Source: Neostapfia colusana
Taxonomy: Eukaryota; Streptophyta; Magnoliopsida; Poales; Poaceae
Length of the DNA: 64,000 nt
Assembly: GCA_030760725.1 (NCBI GenBank)
Contig: JASWHV010000003.1
Span: forward strand, 117,894,153 to 117,958,152
Direction of reading: 5' to 3'
The notes below the pieces were generated by a model. That model was not told the origin of the DNA and did not search any database. It worked only from the letters and a program-made list of their open reading frames with translations. Made by a program: the position numbers and the translations under genes. Of the stretch, positions 10,656 through 23,769 are shown one piece after another (positions within the stretch are counted from its first letter, which is position 1; each line of letters starts with the position of its first letter).

Positions 10656-10704
10656 AATCTCATCCCGAGATTATAAGGTGAAAATGATATAGAGGACGGT
10701 GGAA

Positions 10705-13700
10705 AAATACCGTATGTGCGACGTTAAAAAGTTGGGATAGTTAGCGCGAAGAAAACCTTCGCTTTCCCATGTCGCTTCATCTACGGAGTGATTACTCCAT
10801 AGAACTTTGTAGAACCACAACGTACGGTTTCGTGTGGTTCTGGTCTTTTAATCAATTATCTGAACCAGTTTCTCCTGATAAGTAAGATCCGGTTTCAGAT
10901 CTTCAATATCCCCCAGCTGAACGGTAGTTGATAGCTTAAGACTCTTCCTCAGCTGAGATATGTGAAAGACGCCGTGCACACCGGAAAATGTTTCTGGTAA
11001 TTCAAGCCGGTATGCTACTGATCCCCATCTTTCTGTAATCTGGAATGGACCGATGAATTGGGGTGCAAACTTTCCTCTCACCCCGAATCTATTTACGCCC
11101 TTCATTGGAGACACACGTTATCTCTGACTTCAAATTGTAACGGCGTCTTCTCCAGTCCGCATACTATTTTTGTCGGGATTGGGCGGCTTTTAAGTTCGCT
11201 TGAATAGCCCAAACCTTTTCATCCGCATTGTTGACACCATCAATCCTGAAGGTGACCCTTTCGCCAGACTCACACCAATTCAGCGGTGTGCGGCACTTTC
11301 TCCCATATAGCGCCTCATAGGGCGCCATCTCGATGCTGGCTTGGTACCCATTGTTGTACGAGAACTCGGCTAACGGTAAGTGATTATCCCAATTCTTACA
11401 GTGGTTGATAGCACAAGCTCGTAGCATATCTTCTAGAATCTGATTTACCCGCTCGGTTTGCCCATCCGTCTGCGGGTGGTATGCTGAACTACGGATCAGT
11501 TTCATTCCCAAGGAAGCATGTAGCTGCTCCAAAAAACGAGACATAAATAAAGTGCCCCGATCCGATATGATGGTGCTGGGTACGCCGTACAAACATAGGA
11601 TCCGTGAGATGTACAATTCAGCATACTTCTTAGCGTTGTACTTGGTGTTGACCGGGATAAAATGGGCAACTTTGGTGAGCCGGTCGATGATCACCCACAC
11701 TTCTGAAATGTGGTGGGTGAACTAACGATGAAGTCCATGCTCACATCTTCCCACTTCCAGGCAGGAACGCCCAGTGGTTGTAGCAGTCCCGGTTTTCTCA
11801 TGTGGTCTGCCTTCACCCTTCGACATGTATCACACTCGGACACGTACTTTGCGATCTCCCGCTTCATCCGTGTCCACCAATACTTGTTTCTGAGTTCTTG
11901 ATACAACTTGTTGCTGCCGGGGTGAATAGAACACTTTGACAAGTGAGCCTCATCAAAGATTTTCTTTTGTAACTCCGGGATATGGGGTACGATGATCCGA
12001 TCCTTGAACCATAGGACGCCATCTCCGTCTTTCCGGAAACATTTCAGCTCCCCACTGTTTACACATCTTCACAAATGCGACATGCCCTTGTTATGTTTCT
12101 GAGCTTCCTCTATCTCTTCATGGATGGTGGGGATCAAAGCTAAGTTATAGAGAGCTCCATGCGGAATCACATGCAATGGTGGCTCGCTCTCTTCCAACTG
12201 TGTGATGGTCAGATTGTTGACGTATGACTTGCGACTCAGAGCATCTTCCACTACATTTGCCTTGCCAGGGGGATAACGGATCTATATTTCGTAATCCTTT
12301 ATCAACTCCAACCATCTTCGCTGCCTCATGTTCAGCTCGTTCTGAGTGAATATGTACTTGAGGCTTTTGTGGTCGGTATACAAATGCATGAGGTTACCGA
12401 GTAGGTAGTGCCTTCACATCTTGAGTGCGAGTACCACGGCAGCGAGCTCTAAGTCATGAGTTGGATAATTTTTCTCATGGTTTCTGAGCTTCTGTGATCC
12501 ATACGCGACCACCCTTCGGTCTTGCATCAGCACGCATCCGATCCCACTGCCGGATGCATCGCAGTACACATCGAACGGTTTTGTTGTGTCCGGCTGCGCC
12601 AAAACCGGTGCTGATGTTAGGTGCCTCACTAATGCCTTGAACGCTGCTTCACATGCTGGACTCCAAACATATTTGGTAGCCTTCTTCAGCAGCTCAGTCA
12701 TAGGCTTGGCAATCTTTGAGAAGTTTGGAATCAACCTCCGATAATATCCCGCGAGTCCGAGGAAACTCCATACCTTGTGAAAAGTTCTCGCGGACTTCCA
12801 ATTCAGCACTTGTGTGATCTTACTCGGGTCTACAGCGATGCCCTCCGCTGAGATAATATGCCCGAGAAAAGGCACTTGCGATATCCAGAATTTGCACTTG
12901 CTGAATTTCGCGTATAGCTTGTGATCCCGCAGCCTTTGCAATACTATACGCAGATGCTTCGTCTGTTCTTCCTCCGACTTTGAATATACCAATATGTCGT
13001 CGATGAAGACCACGATAAACTTGTCCACCTCAGGCATGAATACCGAGTTCATCAAATACATGAAATGAGCTGGAGCGTTGGTGAGGCCGAAGGACATGAC
13101 CAGGTAATCATAAAGACCGTAGGTTGTCGAGAAAGTCGTCTTCGGAATATCGTCAGCCAGTATCTTAATCTGATGGTACCTGGATCTTAAGTTTATTTTG
13201 GAAAAGATCTTTGCATCGACTAACTGATCAAACAACATGTCGATCTGTGGCAACGGGTACTTGTTCTTGATAGTTACGGCGTTCAGTGGATGATAGTCCG
13301 TGCAAAGCCGTAACATTTCATCCTTCTTCTTCACAAATAATGCCAAACAGCCCCATGGCAAGGAGATCGACCTAATAAAACCCTTCTCCAGCAGGTCCGT
13401 AATTGCGTTTTCAGTTCTGCCAACTCCTTTGGCGCCATCTTGTACGGACTTCAGGATATTGGCATAGTTCCCGGTGCAAGTTCAATCATGAACTCCACCT
13501 CTCGGTCAGGCGGCATCCCCGGTAAATCATCCGGGAACACGTCTGGGAACTCACGGACTACTGGAATGTCTTCCAATCTGATGGTGGTGGATTGATATAC
13601 ACTTGGAAGATTTATTTCTGGACTGTCCAGAAATAATGAGTGTGACTCATGCATTTCTGGGTGTAGATGCACGACTCTAAGGACAGTGTCTAAAACAGCA

Positions 13701-15226
13701 CCGTGGCAGGTTAACCACGACATCCCTAGGATGACATCGACCTTTTGTCCCTCTAAAGCTATGAGAGATGTAGGGTATACTCTACCCGCTAAACATAATG
13801 GTGCTTTGGAAACAATCATGCTTGCTGAAATTTTCCTACCCAGTGAACAAATCAAATATGGATATTTGCAAGCTATGTTTAGCAATAAAAGTTTGGCTAA
13901 TAAAATTATGTGTGACGCCTGAATCAAATAACACTATGGCGGGATGCCGGTGGAGTTGGAACATACCCGCAAGGATTGGCTCCCCCTCCGGCACGTCCTC
14001 AATGGTGAGTTGGTGGACGGTGCCAGGTTTAGGATTTGCCCGCCACACATTAGTGGGGTTCCGGGGCTGATTCCTCCCCAGAAGATGTTGTGCCACTCCG
14101 CTACCTTGCCTCTCGTGACAGTTATTGGCGAAGTGTACTGGGCGACCGCATTTGAAGCATGCGGTTGACGACTGGCCCGTGCTTGGGGGACAAAAGCCCG
14201 GCATGCGCTGCTGAGGTGCAAACGCACACGGCATTGCCCGTTGCTGCTGTTATTGCTGCAGAGGTGGTGCTGGTAATGCCAGCCGGAACGCCAATGGAGA
14301 ATATGGCCGACTGCGGAATTGCATCGGTCGCTGTAGTGGCTGCCAGCGTTGACCCGATGGTGAGCGATACACCATCCAGTATTTTTGGGAAGGACCACAT
14401 CCTTCTCCGCTGCTCTGCGGCGCGCTTCGCTTCTTCTCCACCGCCGCTAACTACTTGCCAGAGTCCTCCTGAACAATCGCAGCATCAATAATGTCGTTGA
14501 GGCTGCCGCGATTGAACATTGTCAGCTTGTCCTTCAGGAGCGGATTAATCCCCTGGTAAAAATGATACCGCTGCTTCTCATCAGTATCAACGTGATATGA
14601 AGCGTAGAGAACGAGATCGTTGAACGCCCTGGAGTATTCCAGCGCGTTCCTGCTGCCTTTCTGCAGGAGAAGGAACTCCTGCGTCTTCCTTTTCATTAGA
14701 CCTGGCGGTATGTGATAGGCCCTGAAGGCCGTCCGGAACTCCGCCCAGGTCAGTACTCGCTCGGTGGGTTGCGAGGCACAAAAGTTTTCCCACCAAGCGC
14801 TCGTGGGCCCTTGAAGCTTCTGGGCCGCGAACTGAGTCTTGCGCTGCTCACTCACTGGAGCAGCCCGAATTTCATCTCTATCGTGCGGAGCCAGTTGTCC
14901 ACATCGAGGGGTTCATCCGCCCTAGAAAATACCAGGGGATGAGTAGCCAGAAAGTCGGAGTAGGAGCATTGTTGGCGCTCCTCGCGGTCTTGATGCCTCT
15001 CTGGTCGAGACGTATTTGCAATTAAAGTTTGCAGCAACTCGGTGTGCTTCTGATGTGAACCCGCCATAGTTGCGACGATGTCGGCCAATTTAACCATTGG
15101 CGGTGGCAGTGGCAGTTGTTGCTGTTGCTTCTGTTGCTGTCCCGAGGAAGCCTCGGGAGGCTGTTGGGAGGCATCTCCCCCCTGACTAGAACCCCCAACT
15201 TTCTGGTTGGCAGGAGTGCGTGTCAT
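10705..15226 (-). pseudogene. gag-pol: gag-pol of element C, multiply frameshifted
   Basis: The ATG at 15226-15224 (MTRTPANQ) follows TTGAATTTCAG, a splice-acceptor-like sequence. In order on the minus strand there are: gag (to about 14450), a CCHC zinc knuckle CFKCGRPVHFANNC (about 14150), a protease-like region (LFDSGVTHNF, about 13930, with G-V instead of the usual G-A/T), RT with VFIDDILVYSK (about 13000) and LTNAPAHFMYLMNS, RNase H (VYCDASGSGIGC, about 12560), the integrase zinc finger and core (SDRGTLFMSRF, HPQTDGQTERVNQ, about 11450-11700) and a chromodomain-like tail (TRNRTLWFYKVLW to about 10730). At least eight changes of frame, plus a TAA at 10850-10848 before the chromodomain, break it. 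The RT and integrase acidic residues themselves are still present. Confidence 0.88.
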
Positions 15227-15499
15227 TCTGAAATTCAAAACAGCAGCGATCAGCACATGTCATTGTTAAAATTCCATAGAAAACAGTAGATATGGCAGTG
15301 ACACAAGAATAAAATTGCACAACGTTCACATATATTGATAAAGCATAAACTTTATACAAGATACATTACTCTCGGATCCCTGAGAAGTCGTGCTCATGTC
15401 GTAGCTACCTATACACATACTACTGTCTACACGACATGTCACCGATTACAAAAGTTTTTACACGCCACCATTGCTGCCCTACCTGGCAATGGTAACTCA

Positions 15500-16423
15500 C
15501 TACTCGGAGTAGAAATCGACCTCCTGCGCCTCGTTCTCCTCCGCTACCTCTGTTGGTGACTCAGGGTCTATGACCTCCTCTTCTGACTCAGGTTCCCACA
15601 TCACCAGAATACCAAAACCACAGGTACGGCACCTACCATCGGTAGGCCCACTACCGGAGGTACGAGGTCTTGCATCACATGCACCTTGTCCATGGCCTGG
15701 TTGTAGTCTTCGTCCCAGCCCTGGCTCTCCTCAATGGTGCCATCACGCTCTTGAGTGAAGACCTCATTTTGCTGAGTCAAGGCCAGCACTTGCTGTTGTA
15801 AAGCCGTGATGTCGACGCGGCTTTTCTTCTTCGCCTTCTTTAGACGATGCAACTGATGGTGTTGTTCGTTCAGTCTCTTTATCGTTGGAAGGGGAACATT
15901 ACGGAGTGTTCCGTGGGGACTCTCAAAATGGTCTCCATGGATGGTGCTCTCCTTGAGCTTCACGGCAAGATAATCCATATGGACAGCTTGGCGGTCCAAT
16001 ACGGTCTTCCCTGCAATCAACTGGAGGCTGAGATTCACCTCCACGGGGTTGTACTTTGGGCAACCCGGATATGTTGCCTCCAAGTACCTCTCCCTCAACA
16101 CGTGATTAGCTCGTCCCTCCACTGGAACGAGCGCGTATGGAGTGCCCTCCATAGCTCTCGCGTGTAGTTGGCAGAAGCACGACATGGTGTCGCGAGCTGC
16201 CACTTGCCACATCTCCTCCGGTTGTCTACCTCTCACCATGATGGTGAACGGTGCTGATGGTGCATGTCCTGTTCCCCTCCTCTCCTTCTTCCTTGGCGAG
16301 GTACTGTGGCGTTTCCACGTACCCGAAATGTTGAAGCATTAGCCGCAACAGTTCCGGATAACCACTGCGTTGAGAACAGTGGGATGCCACCCACCCATTC
16401 TCCAGTTGTTTATCCGCTGTCAT
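15500..16423 (-). pseudogene. Extra ORF between PBS region and gag in element C (coiled-coil protein)
   Basis: The ATG at 16423-16421 (MTADKQLENGWV) follows TTTCCACAG, a 3' splice-site-like sequence. The product is a homologue of the extra ORF of element A: an N-terminal part with SGYPELL and QYLAKEEGEE, then a WQVAARDTMS...CQLH...EGTPYALVP stretch, a central KRLNEQHHQLHRLKKAKKKS basic region and a Gln/Glu-rich coiled coil (ALQQQVLALTQQNE), ending in an acidic tail (stop at 15502-15500). The frame changes near 16235 and again near 15605. It has no signal peptide, membrane span or enzyme motif and I do not recognise the family. It is not needed in element D, which lacks it. Confidence 0.65.
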
Positions 16424-17399
16424 CTGTGGAAATATATTTGAAAAAGGTCAAATATGCATTTCAACAGTAATTCATAGAGTTATAACATTAAAACATGTCA
16501 TTGAACTCATAAAACTTGGAAACACAATTCAAACTTAGAACAAATTTGATTGCTGGTCTGCTGCCCAAACTGACAGCCCTGACAAGTTTCCATTTCAACC
16601 TGATTTAGACCAGGCTAACGGCAAAACCAATTCTGGAGCTCCACACTAAAGTTAAAGCCAACTTAAATATATTTCCAGCAAGTATTTGCTTGGCCTCAGA
16701 TCTGTCCTGGTTCAAAAGTTATGAGATGTCAAAGTTAACAAATTTCTGGAGAAAATTGGACTGCACCTCCCTGCTTGAGGTACTGAATTGATCCAAGAAT
16801 TCCAGTTAATTCTAACTCGAATTTGACAATACTATCTGTTAAAAAGTTGTAACCTATCTCATCATATTTTCATAACTACCTCATCTTCTATTTTTGGATT
16901 TTTATGCAGGAAGTTATGCTCAATTTACAGAGAGTTACAGAGAGTGTTTGCTCTGCCCTGTTTTCTGGACAGTTTCGACTCTACTGTATTTTTCGACTAG
17001 TTAAAGGATGAAATACCTCTGGACATCAATAGAAAAGTTGTAAAGATTTTCGAGAGCTTTCTAGAAATGTATCATATTACCTCAAACTCAAAAGAACTCA
17101 ACCTGTAACCTCTGTTGAGCTTCAGTCTTATTTCAGCTGAAAACAGGGGACTCTGTCCTTAGTACCCTATAAGTTGAAACTTGTTAACTTTGAACATCCT
17201 GATTAAGGGAAGAAGTTAAGTAACTGTTTTAGTGCTCTAGATCAAAATCTTCAAATTTTTACAATGCTGTTGATCATTTAGTTGGGTGTGACGTTGAAGC
17301 GTCACCAGTTCATGCGGGTACTACGTTCCTCACAAAGAAAAACCTATACCGGACTTAGCCGGCATCGTTAATTCAGTGGCACTAAACGTCTCTCGCACC
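16424..17399 (-). other. Leader of element C (untranslated, PBS deleted)
   Basis: AT-rich sequence homologous to the leaders of element A (37480-38480) and its tandem copy. It holds no supported gene. At its LTR-side end (about 17400) the sequence jumps from leader to mid-LTR, losing the PBS and the GCAG/GTA donor site kept in A and D. Confidence 0.75.
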
Positions 17400-19607
17400 C
17401 TTTTAACATGACTCTAGCCTGTGCTTTCTACTTCATGGTACACTGAACAAGTGGTACTCACTGACCGTGAGGGACGGCGACTATAATCGATTTACACCTG
17501 CAGGGTTACCCGAATAACCCGACACGTACGCCTGTACTCGATGTTGCCTACAGCAACCATCACGGATGTTGTACGCAACCACCTTTCTCCGTCAGCTAAA
17601 TGTTGAACCGATCCTATCGTCCCAAGCAAGAGGTCTCTGCACGCGCATCTGTAGTGCCGCCAGCCAATTTACACCTCAAGCTCTCAACCTACCTTCTGGA
17701 CGACAAGCAATGCCTCAACACCTAGCTACCCGAATTACATCGGTTTCCCTGTTCCCATATATCCGGTAGGTCTTCGGTACTGTTCTAGCTTGTTCAACAG
17801 GCCCGCACACGGCTCGGTCCTACCGAATCCTACACTATCTTAGCATTGCAGTAGCTAATCGAGGTTTAAAAACCTAAGCCCAAACTCAGGGGTTTCTTGG
17901 CTATGCAATTGGGTTTACAAACAAGACTCTAATGCAAAAGTAAAGTGGGTACTCAATGTAAGTTCTCAAAACAATAAAGTTTATAAAAAGGCTAATGCAA
18001 ACTGGAGCTTGCCTTGCTTCTGTTGGTCATAGGCTAGCTGTTCCTATGGAGTTATGAAGTCTAAGACTTCTGGCTCCTCCTAAACCTTAGCGACTACATG
18101 AGATAAACATATGTATATGTCAATTTGACTGCATTTGAATTTGAAGTTGAATTTGTTAAGACTATAAGTATTGCTAGACATTCCCAATGACTCTGAAATT
18201 TTTACGGTGGTTTGGACACAATCTACACAGAGACTTGGCAAAATTTCATTTGCAGCAAAGCTCATTTGAGCCCTCCACAAATAATTGTGTATTTGGCCTT
18301 AATTGTGTCTCTTCATGGGTTTTGGTCATGGTGGTCGTGAGGGACCCTAGTTGCTCTAGCTCGACAAACTTTGGGCATGATCAACTACGAGAGATGAATT
18401 TTGAGTTTTTGTGGGCTTTGGTTATATACGGCTATCCTTGGAAAACCTAAAATTCTGGCTAGCCGACACTAAGAGAGACATAGGGAGTGCGGGGGAAACT
18501 ACTAGACCTCGATGCTAACCTCAGAAACCAGTTGGCTGTGCCGGAGAAGCTTGGAGTTGCCCGGGTGACGGTGTCAAGTCGGAGGCTCTTCGGGGTGAAC
18601 AGGGCAGTGGAAAATTTGCTCGGGAAAGCTCGAGGGGAGCTTATCACGAGCATATGAGGGCTGGAGCACGTCGAGTGAAGGTCGGCAGTGCCTTATATGG
18701 CCTCAGCTCACAGTGGAAGGGACGGGTTTGGCTGGTCGATGGCGAGGTGGTGAGTCTCAGGCGTGCGGCGGCTCTCTTCGGGTTTTCAGCGAGAGGATGC
18801 ATTGGGACAGTGGCGAAATAGCCTTGTGACAGCCGGGACTCGATGATATCACGCTGGGAATGTCGGTTGGCAGCTGGAATCGCCGATCAGGAGGTGGCAG
18901 CAGCGATCAGCACCGTGGCGTCCGCGTGCGCGCGCGCAAGAACCAAGCCCCGAGTGTTTCAGTCGGATTGCTCACTTGTGAGGCTGACAAGAGGGCCCCA
19001 CTCCTAATTTTAACCTCTTAAATTAAATTTCCGCACTGCTCAAAACAGTAGAGACCTTCCTACCCTTGGTCATTTGATCATTCACCCAAATTGGGATTTG
19101 GTTTGTAAAGTGATCAAATTGTGGAATTTGGTTTGATTGAATTTGCAGCACATGTGAACTGAAATTCAAATTTGATTTGAATTTAACCAATTAGCTCATG
19201 TCAAGATTAAGTCCAAATGGAGTGAAAATGAGTGTGTGAGCTCACAAAAATGTGCTGAGTGCGAATATGAATCCCACTTTTGAATTCATGGGATGAACGG
19301 AGTTTGAATTTGAATTTAAGTTCAAACTAGCCTCTTTCTAAATATACCCAAAAATACCTCAAAAGGTTTTGAACTTTGGTGAAACTTGGCATAAGCATCC
19401 CTAGCAAGGTGTAGAAGTTTTTCATATGCTCAGCCCCTATATGATGCATGTGGGAAATGCCACTTTTGCATTTTGTGAGTTTATCATCTAATGGACCATG
19501 TTGATGGTGTTTACTTGCTCTTCAAATGTGTTCATAAGTTTTCCTCAAATGAGGTGTGTGTGGTGTGATGAAAACATTAGATGTGTGCCAAAACTTAGGC
19601 CCTTACA
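17400..19607 (-). mobile_element. 5' LTR of element C, 3' part deleted
   Basis: Begins on the minus strand at 19607 with TGTAAGGGCCTAAG and is recognisable by its match to 22600-23650 of element A (for example GGAGGGCTCAAATGAGC, and the CCGTCCCTC block near 17475). The middle GC-rich part (18450-19000) is shorter than in A and diverged. The last several hundred bases of the LTR are missing. ORFs in it are not supported. Confidence 0.75.
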
Positions 19608-19985
19608 TTGGTCTTATCCGGTTGAGCTAAAACCGGGGCTGTTGTGAGATGCTTCACCAATGCTTGGAACGTTCCTTCACATTCTGAGTTCCAAACATAT
19701 TTTGTCCCCTTCTTCAATAATTCAGTCATCAGTTTAGCAAGCTTGGAGAAGCTCGGGATGAACCTCTTATAATATCCCGATAAACCGAGGAAGCTTCTGA
19801 CTTCATGAACAGAAAGTGGGGGCTTTCCATTTCAGCACTTGTTCAATTTTGCATGGGTCAACCGCAATGCCCTCCGCTGAGATGATATGTCCCAAAAATG
19901 GCACTTGGTTGATCCAAAACTCGCATTTGCTGAACTTGGCATGGAGCTTATGGTCCCAAAATCGGCGAAGGAAGATGTAGAAGCC
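19608..19985 (-). pseudogene. Reverse transcriptase to RNase H fragment of another Ty3/gypsy element
   Basis: On the minus strand it encodes DHKLHAKFSKCEFWINQVPF, GHIISAEGIAVDP and KIEQVLKWKAP. After a frameshift it continues SFLGLSGYY-like, PMTELLKK-like and QALVKHLTTAPVLAQPD-like segments, the region just after the RT active site leading into RNase H. It stops at 19608 where element C begins, so C inserted here. The wording (KIEQVLKWK) is closest to element D. The rest of its parent element is not visible in the window. Confidence 0.8.
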
Positions 19986-20204
19986 AAAGAAAAGGGACTT
20001 GAAAAAATTCTTCATCACCTCACAGCACCACAGCTTTTGTTGTGGGTATCTTGTGAATACTTGTGAAGAGCAAGTAACCTCCATCAAAAGGGTGATTAGA
20101 GGGGAAAGCCCTAACTTTCACAAAGTAGGATTTCTACACATGAATATGGGAGGTTGAGCTCACCCCTAGAACTTAAAAAGTCTTGGGAAGGTTCAGGCCA
20201 AATG
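19986..20204. other. Non-coding remnant between the RT fragment and element A
   Basis: No gene. Part of it (about 20055-20130, with TTGTGAAGAGCAAGTAACC) resembles the first 150 bases of the element A LTR, so it is probably an old diverged LTR scrap. Confidence 0.5.
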
Positions 20205-23200
20205 TGTAAGGGCCTCAGTTTTTGACACATATTTGAAGTGTTCATGACCATACACACACACCTCATTTGAGGAAAGTTGATGAACACAAATGAAGAGCAA
20301 GTAACCACCATCAACATGCTCATTAGAGAAAAACTCACATATTACAAAAGTGGTATTTCCCACATGTGATATAGAGGGGCTGGGCATAGGAAAACTCCTA
20401 CACATTGCTAAGGATGTCCATGCCAAGTTTCACCCAAATTCAAAACCTTTTTGAGGTCATTTTGGGTATAGCTAGAAAGAGGGCAGTTTGAAACCATATT
20501 CAAATTCAAACTGTTTTTATCCCATGAATTTAAAAGTGGGAGGCATATTCTTATTCAGCACATTTTTGTGAGCTCACACACCAATTTTCACTCCATTTGG
20601 AGTTGAACTTGACATGAGCTAAGTGGGACAAATTCAAACTTTATTTGAATTCTAAACTGAACTTGTGCTGAAATTCATTCAAAACAAACCCAATTTGGAT
20701 TCTAATCAATTCAAATGGTTCATGGGTGAATAATTTGAAGCACCAGGGGTATTTTGGGGCTCACTGTTTACAACAGTGATTAGGAGTAAATTTCAGAGGT
20801 TAAAACGCCGGGTGGGACCCACATTTCATAGAGAGAAGGAGGGAAGTCTTGCACACAAAGTCACAGCCTCAGTGGGGAATTCCACCGAGCAGCTGTCGGC
20901 TGTGCCACCGAGCAGCCACCGGCGCCACCAGCTGCTTCCCGTCTCCGCGCGCTGGCACCCAGGGCGGCTTGCTCGCGCCTCCACGCGACTGGCACCACCT
21001 CAGCCCGACCAAGGATCGGCTGGCTTTATCTCCTCACGTGCGACCCGAGCAGCGGCAGTTCTTCTCCCCGAAGCCCTCTGCTCGATCGGAGAACCGCGAA
21101 AACAGCTCGCCTTTTCCTTCCCCGAGCTGCTAGACGGCAACCTGAGATCGCACTCCACCTCCCCAATGCCAAAAACCCCGAGCTCCGACCTCCTTTGCCC
21201 GAGAACGATCGCCACAGCGGCGACCCAACCTCAGCCGAAAGTCAGGCGCTCGTGGACAGCGTTCCACAGGCGTTTTCACGGTCCAACAAGAGAGGCAACA
21301 GGAGCGCGCAATCACCGTGCTGCTCTCCTCCAAGTTTGGAAGCAAACCGTGAAGAATCCATGGAGAATTTCCAGTTTTTGCTCTGGTGACCGTAAACCGA
21401 GCTTCCGGTACAGATCCTTCAAATTCTCACTCTAAGATCCTTCTCTAGCTATCAAATCTTGCACATAGACGCTGGACCAGCCGGCGATCAAGTTCCTTTC
21501 TGCATCCGTGGTGTGAAACTGTCTAGGAGTGACGAATTCTGAGCTCGATCAAGAGCGGTCATGGCGGACACGCTTGGTCACATGGTGCCGACCAGCTTGC
21601 CGCCATCTTAGAACCCATTTGACACCTTGTCGATCTTCCTAGAAGTACACTGATGCTGTAGGACTGATTGTTCGAGGTGTTGGCGGGTTAGAACCCACGG
21701 TCGACGGCGCCGAACCCCAACCGAGGCCGCGGCACGTCGCCGGGCTAATTCTGGTCACCGCCAGCTCGAACTGACCCCGCAGACGTGTTCCTTGACGTCG
21801 ACAACCCCCTGGCGGCGAGTTTGAGACCATGGGATGGCCGGCAGCGGCGAGCCGGCGAGCTCCGGGTCTGCTCCGGCGAGTGGAGGCGGCGCGGGCGCGA
21901 GAGCGCGTCGGGAGGAAGACGAAGCCGGCTGGCCCACGCGTCAGTGTCTGAAAAATTTAAATCGGGATCGGGTGTGGCCGGGATCGGGTGTGCTGGCGCG
22001 CAAAGACCCTGTGGGCCGCGGTGTGCGGTCGCCTCTGTGCTCAACACGCGTCCCCGCGGGCCCCGGCAGATTTAAACTTTTCCTCCGATTTTCAGATTTC
22101 CTTCAAACTTCAAATCCTCATAACTTTGGCTAGAAAACTCCAAATCGAGTGAACCAAATTTTGTTGGATTCAGCTCTCTGATTACTTTCCAGCAAATCAA
22201 GTTTCACGTCATGAAAACCCTTATTTCTCCAGAATTAATTCCTCAAAGTTTAAACTGTTTGGAATTTTAAATTGAGAATCCTTTGGAGGAAAATTCTGAA
22301 ATTTTGCTGGGATGTTGACCAAAATATACCTGAACTACCATAAAAATTTCAGATCCATTTGAGCTTATTTAATCCACCTAATGGTGTGATTAGTGAAACT
22401 GTTCCAGAGAAAATAGAAAATGTTCAGAAACATTTTCAGAATTTTCTCTGAAATTGTTTAGCTCCTATCTTTAGCTAGGAACCTTCAAATTAAGTGACAC
22501 CAACTCCATTAGAACCCTCTGAAAATCTAGTTTTCAGAAAGTCATAGTTTGTTTCATGAAAATCCTTAGAACACCCTACAAGCCTTCAATTAAGGTCAAG
22601 TACATAATTAATTGTGGAGGGCTCAAATGAGCTTTGCTGCAACTAAAATTTGACCAAGTCTCTGTTTAGGTTGTAACCAAGCCACAGTAGAAGTTTCATA
22701 GTCAGTGAGTCTGTCTAGTGGGACTTATAAGCTTCACATGTTCAAACTTAATATAAATGCATTCAAATTAACACATGTATATCTTATATCATGTAGTCGC
22801 TAAGGTCGGGGAGGAACCCGAAGTCCTAGACTTCGTTACTCCGGAGCAACAGCTAGCCTACGACCAAGAGCAGCAAGGCAAGCTCCGGTTTGCATTAACC
22901 TTTTTACAACTTTTTATTGTTTTGAGCACATACTTGAATACTATCATTCTTTATATTGGAGTCTTGTTTGGAAACCTAATTGCATAGCCAAGAAAACCAT
23001 GGGTTGGGTTTAGGAGTGCGAAACCCTGTTAGCTACTGCAAAGCTAAGTTAGGGTAGGATTCGGTACAAGTCGAGTAGTTGGAACTACTTGCGAGCATAG
23101 GCTAGAGGGACTCGACTCGGGTAGAGATAGCACATGAAACACATGGAAAGAAAATGAGACCAAGCGGAGGGTAAGGGCAGCAGGACTTTGGGGCCTGTGT

Positions 23201-23764
23201 GCTGTAGCTCCGCTTGTGTCGATTGAGGACCGAGCCGTGTGTGGGCCTGTTGAACAAGCTAGAACAGTACCGAAAACCTACCGGCTATATGGGAACCGGG
23301 AAACCGATGTAACTCGGGTAGCTGGGTGTTGAGGCATAGCTGGTCGTTCAGAGGGTAGGTTGAGAGCTCAAGGTGTAAATCGGCTGGCGGCACTGAGATC
23401 CGCGTGCAGAGACCTCTTGCTCGGGACGATTGGACCGGTTCAACATTTGGCTAACGGGTGAAAGGTGGTTGCGTACGGTGTCCGTGATGGTTTCTGTAGG
23501 CAACATCGAGTACGGGCGTACGTGACGGGTTGTTCGGGTAACCCTGCAGGTGTAAATCGATTATAATCGCCGTCCCTCGCGGTCAGTGAGTACCACTTGT
23601 TCACTGTACCGTGACGTAGAAAGAACAGGCTAGTTACATGTTAAAATATTGCTGATTGAAAGATGGACTTGATTGCTAATGATTTGTTGTAGTTTAGAGC
23701 TAAGTAAAGTTCTTTTCAACCTTGGGCAAAGTACATGAGAGAAATGCGTTTCTTGTTTGATTGC

Positions 23765-23769
23765 GGCTC
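23765..23769. other. Target-site duplication GGCTC, left copy (element B)
   Basis: GGCTC precedes the LTR TGTAACACCCC at 23770 and is repeated at 36459-36463 after TGTGACA. The uninterrupted sister LTR has one copy (in ATTGCGGCTCTCGCATG, about 47920), which proves the insertion. Confidence 0.95.

Larger units (their letters stand above)
8679..19607 (-). mobile_element. Element C: degenerate Ty3/gypsy chromovirus-type retrotransposon
   Basis: Read on the minus strand: truncated 5' LTR (19607-17400), leader (17399-16424), an extra ORF (16423-15500), gag-pol (15226 to about 10705), polypurine tract (10655-10638) and 3' LTR (10637-8679, 3' end missing). Both LTRs start TGTAAGGGCCTAAG. The PBS is lost in a deletion that joins the leader to the middle of the LTR near 17400. 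It lies within a reverse-transcriptase fragment whose sequence resumes at 19608 (TTGGT). Frameshifts and stops throughout gag-pol make it the most decayed of the four elements. Confidence 0.85.

Noticed and set aside
20776..21435. 219-residue ORF in the element A LTR, repeated at 45062-45595
   Set aside because: It lies in the GC-rich transcribed part of the LTR. The copies differ in length and start, and the product is compositionally biased with no recognisable domain.
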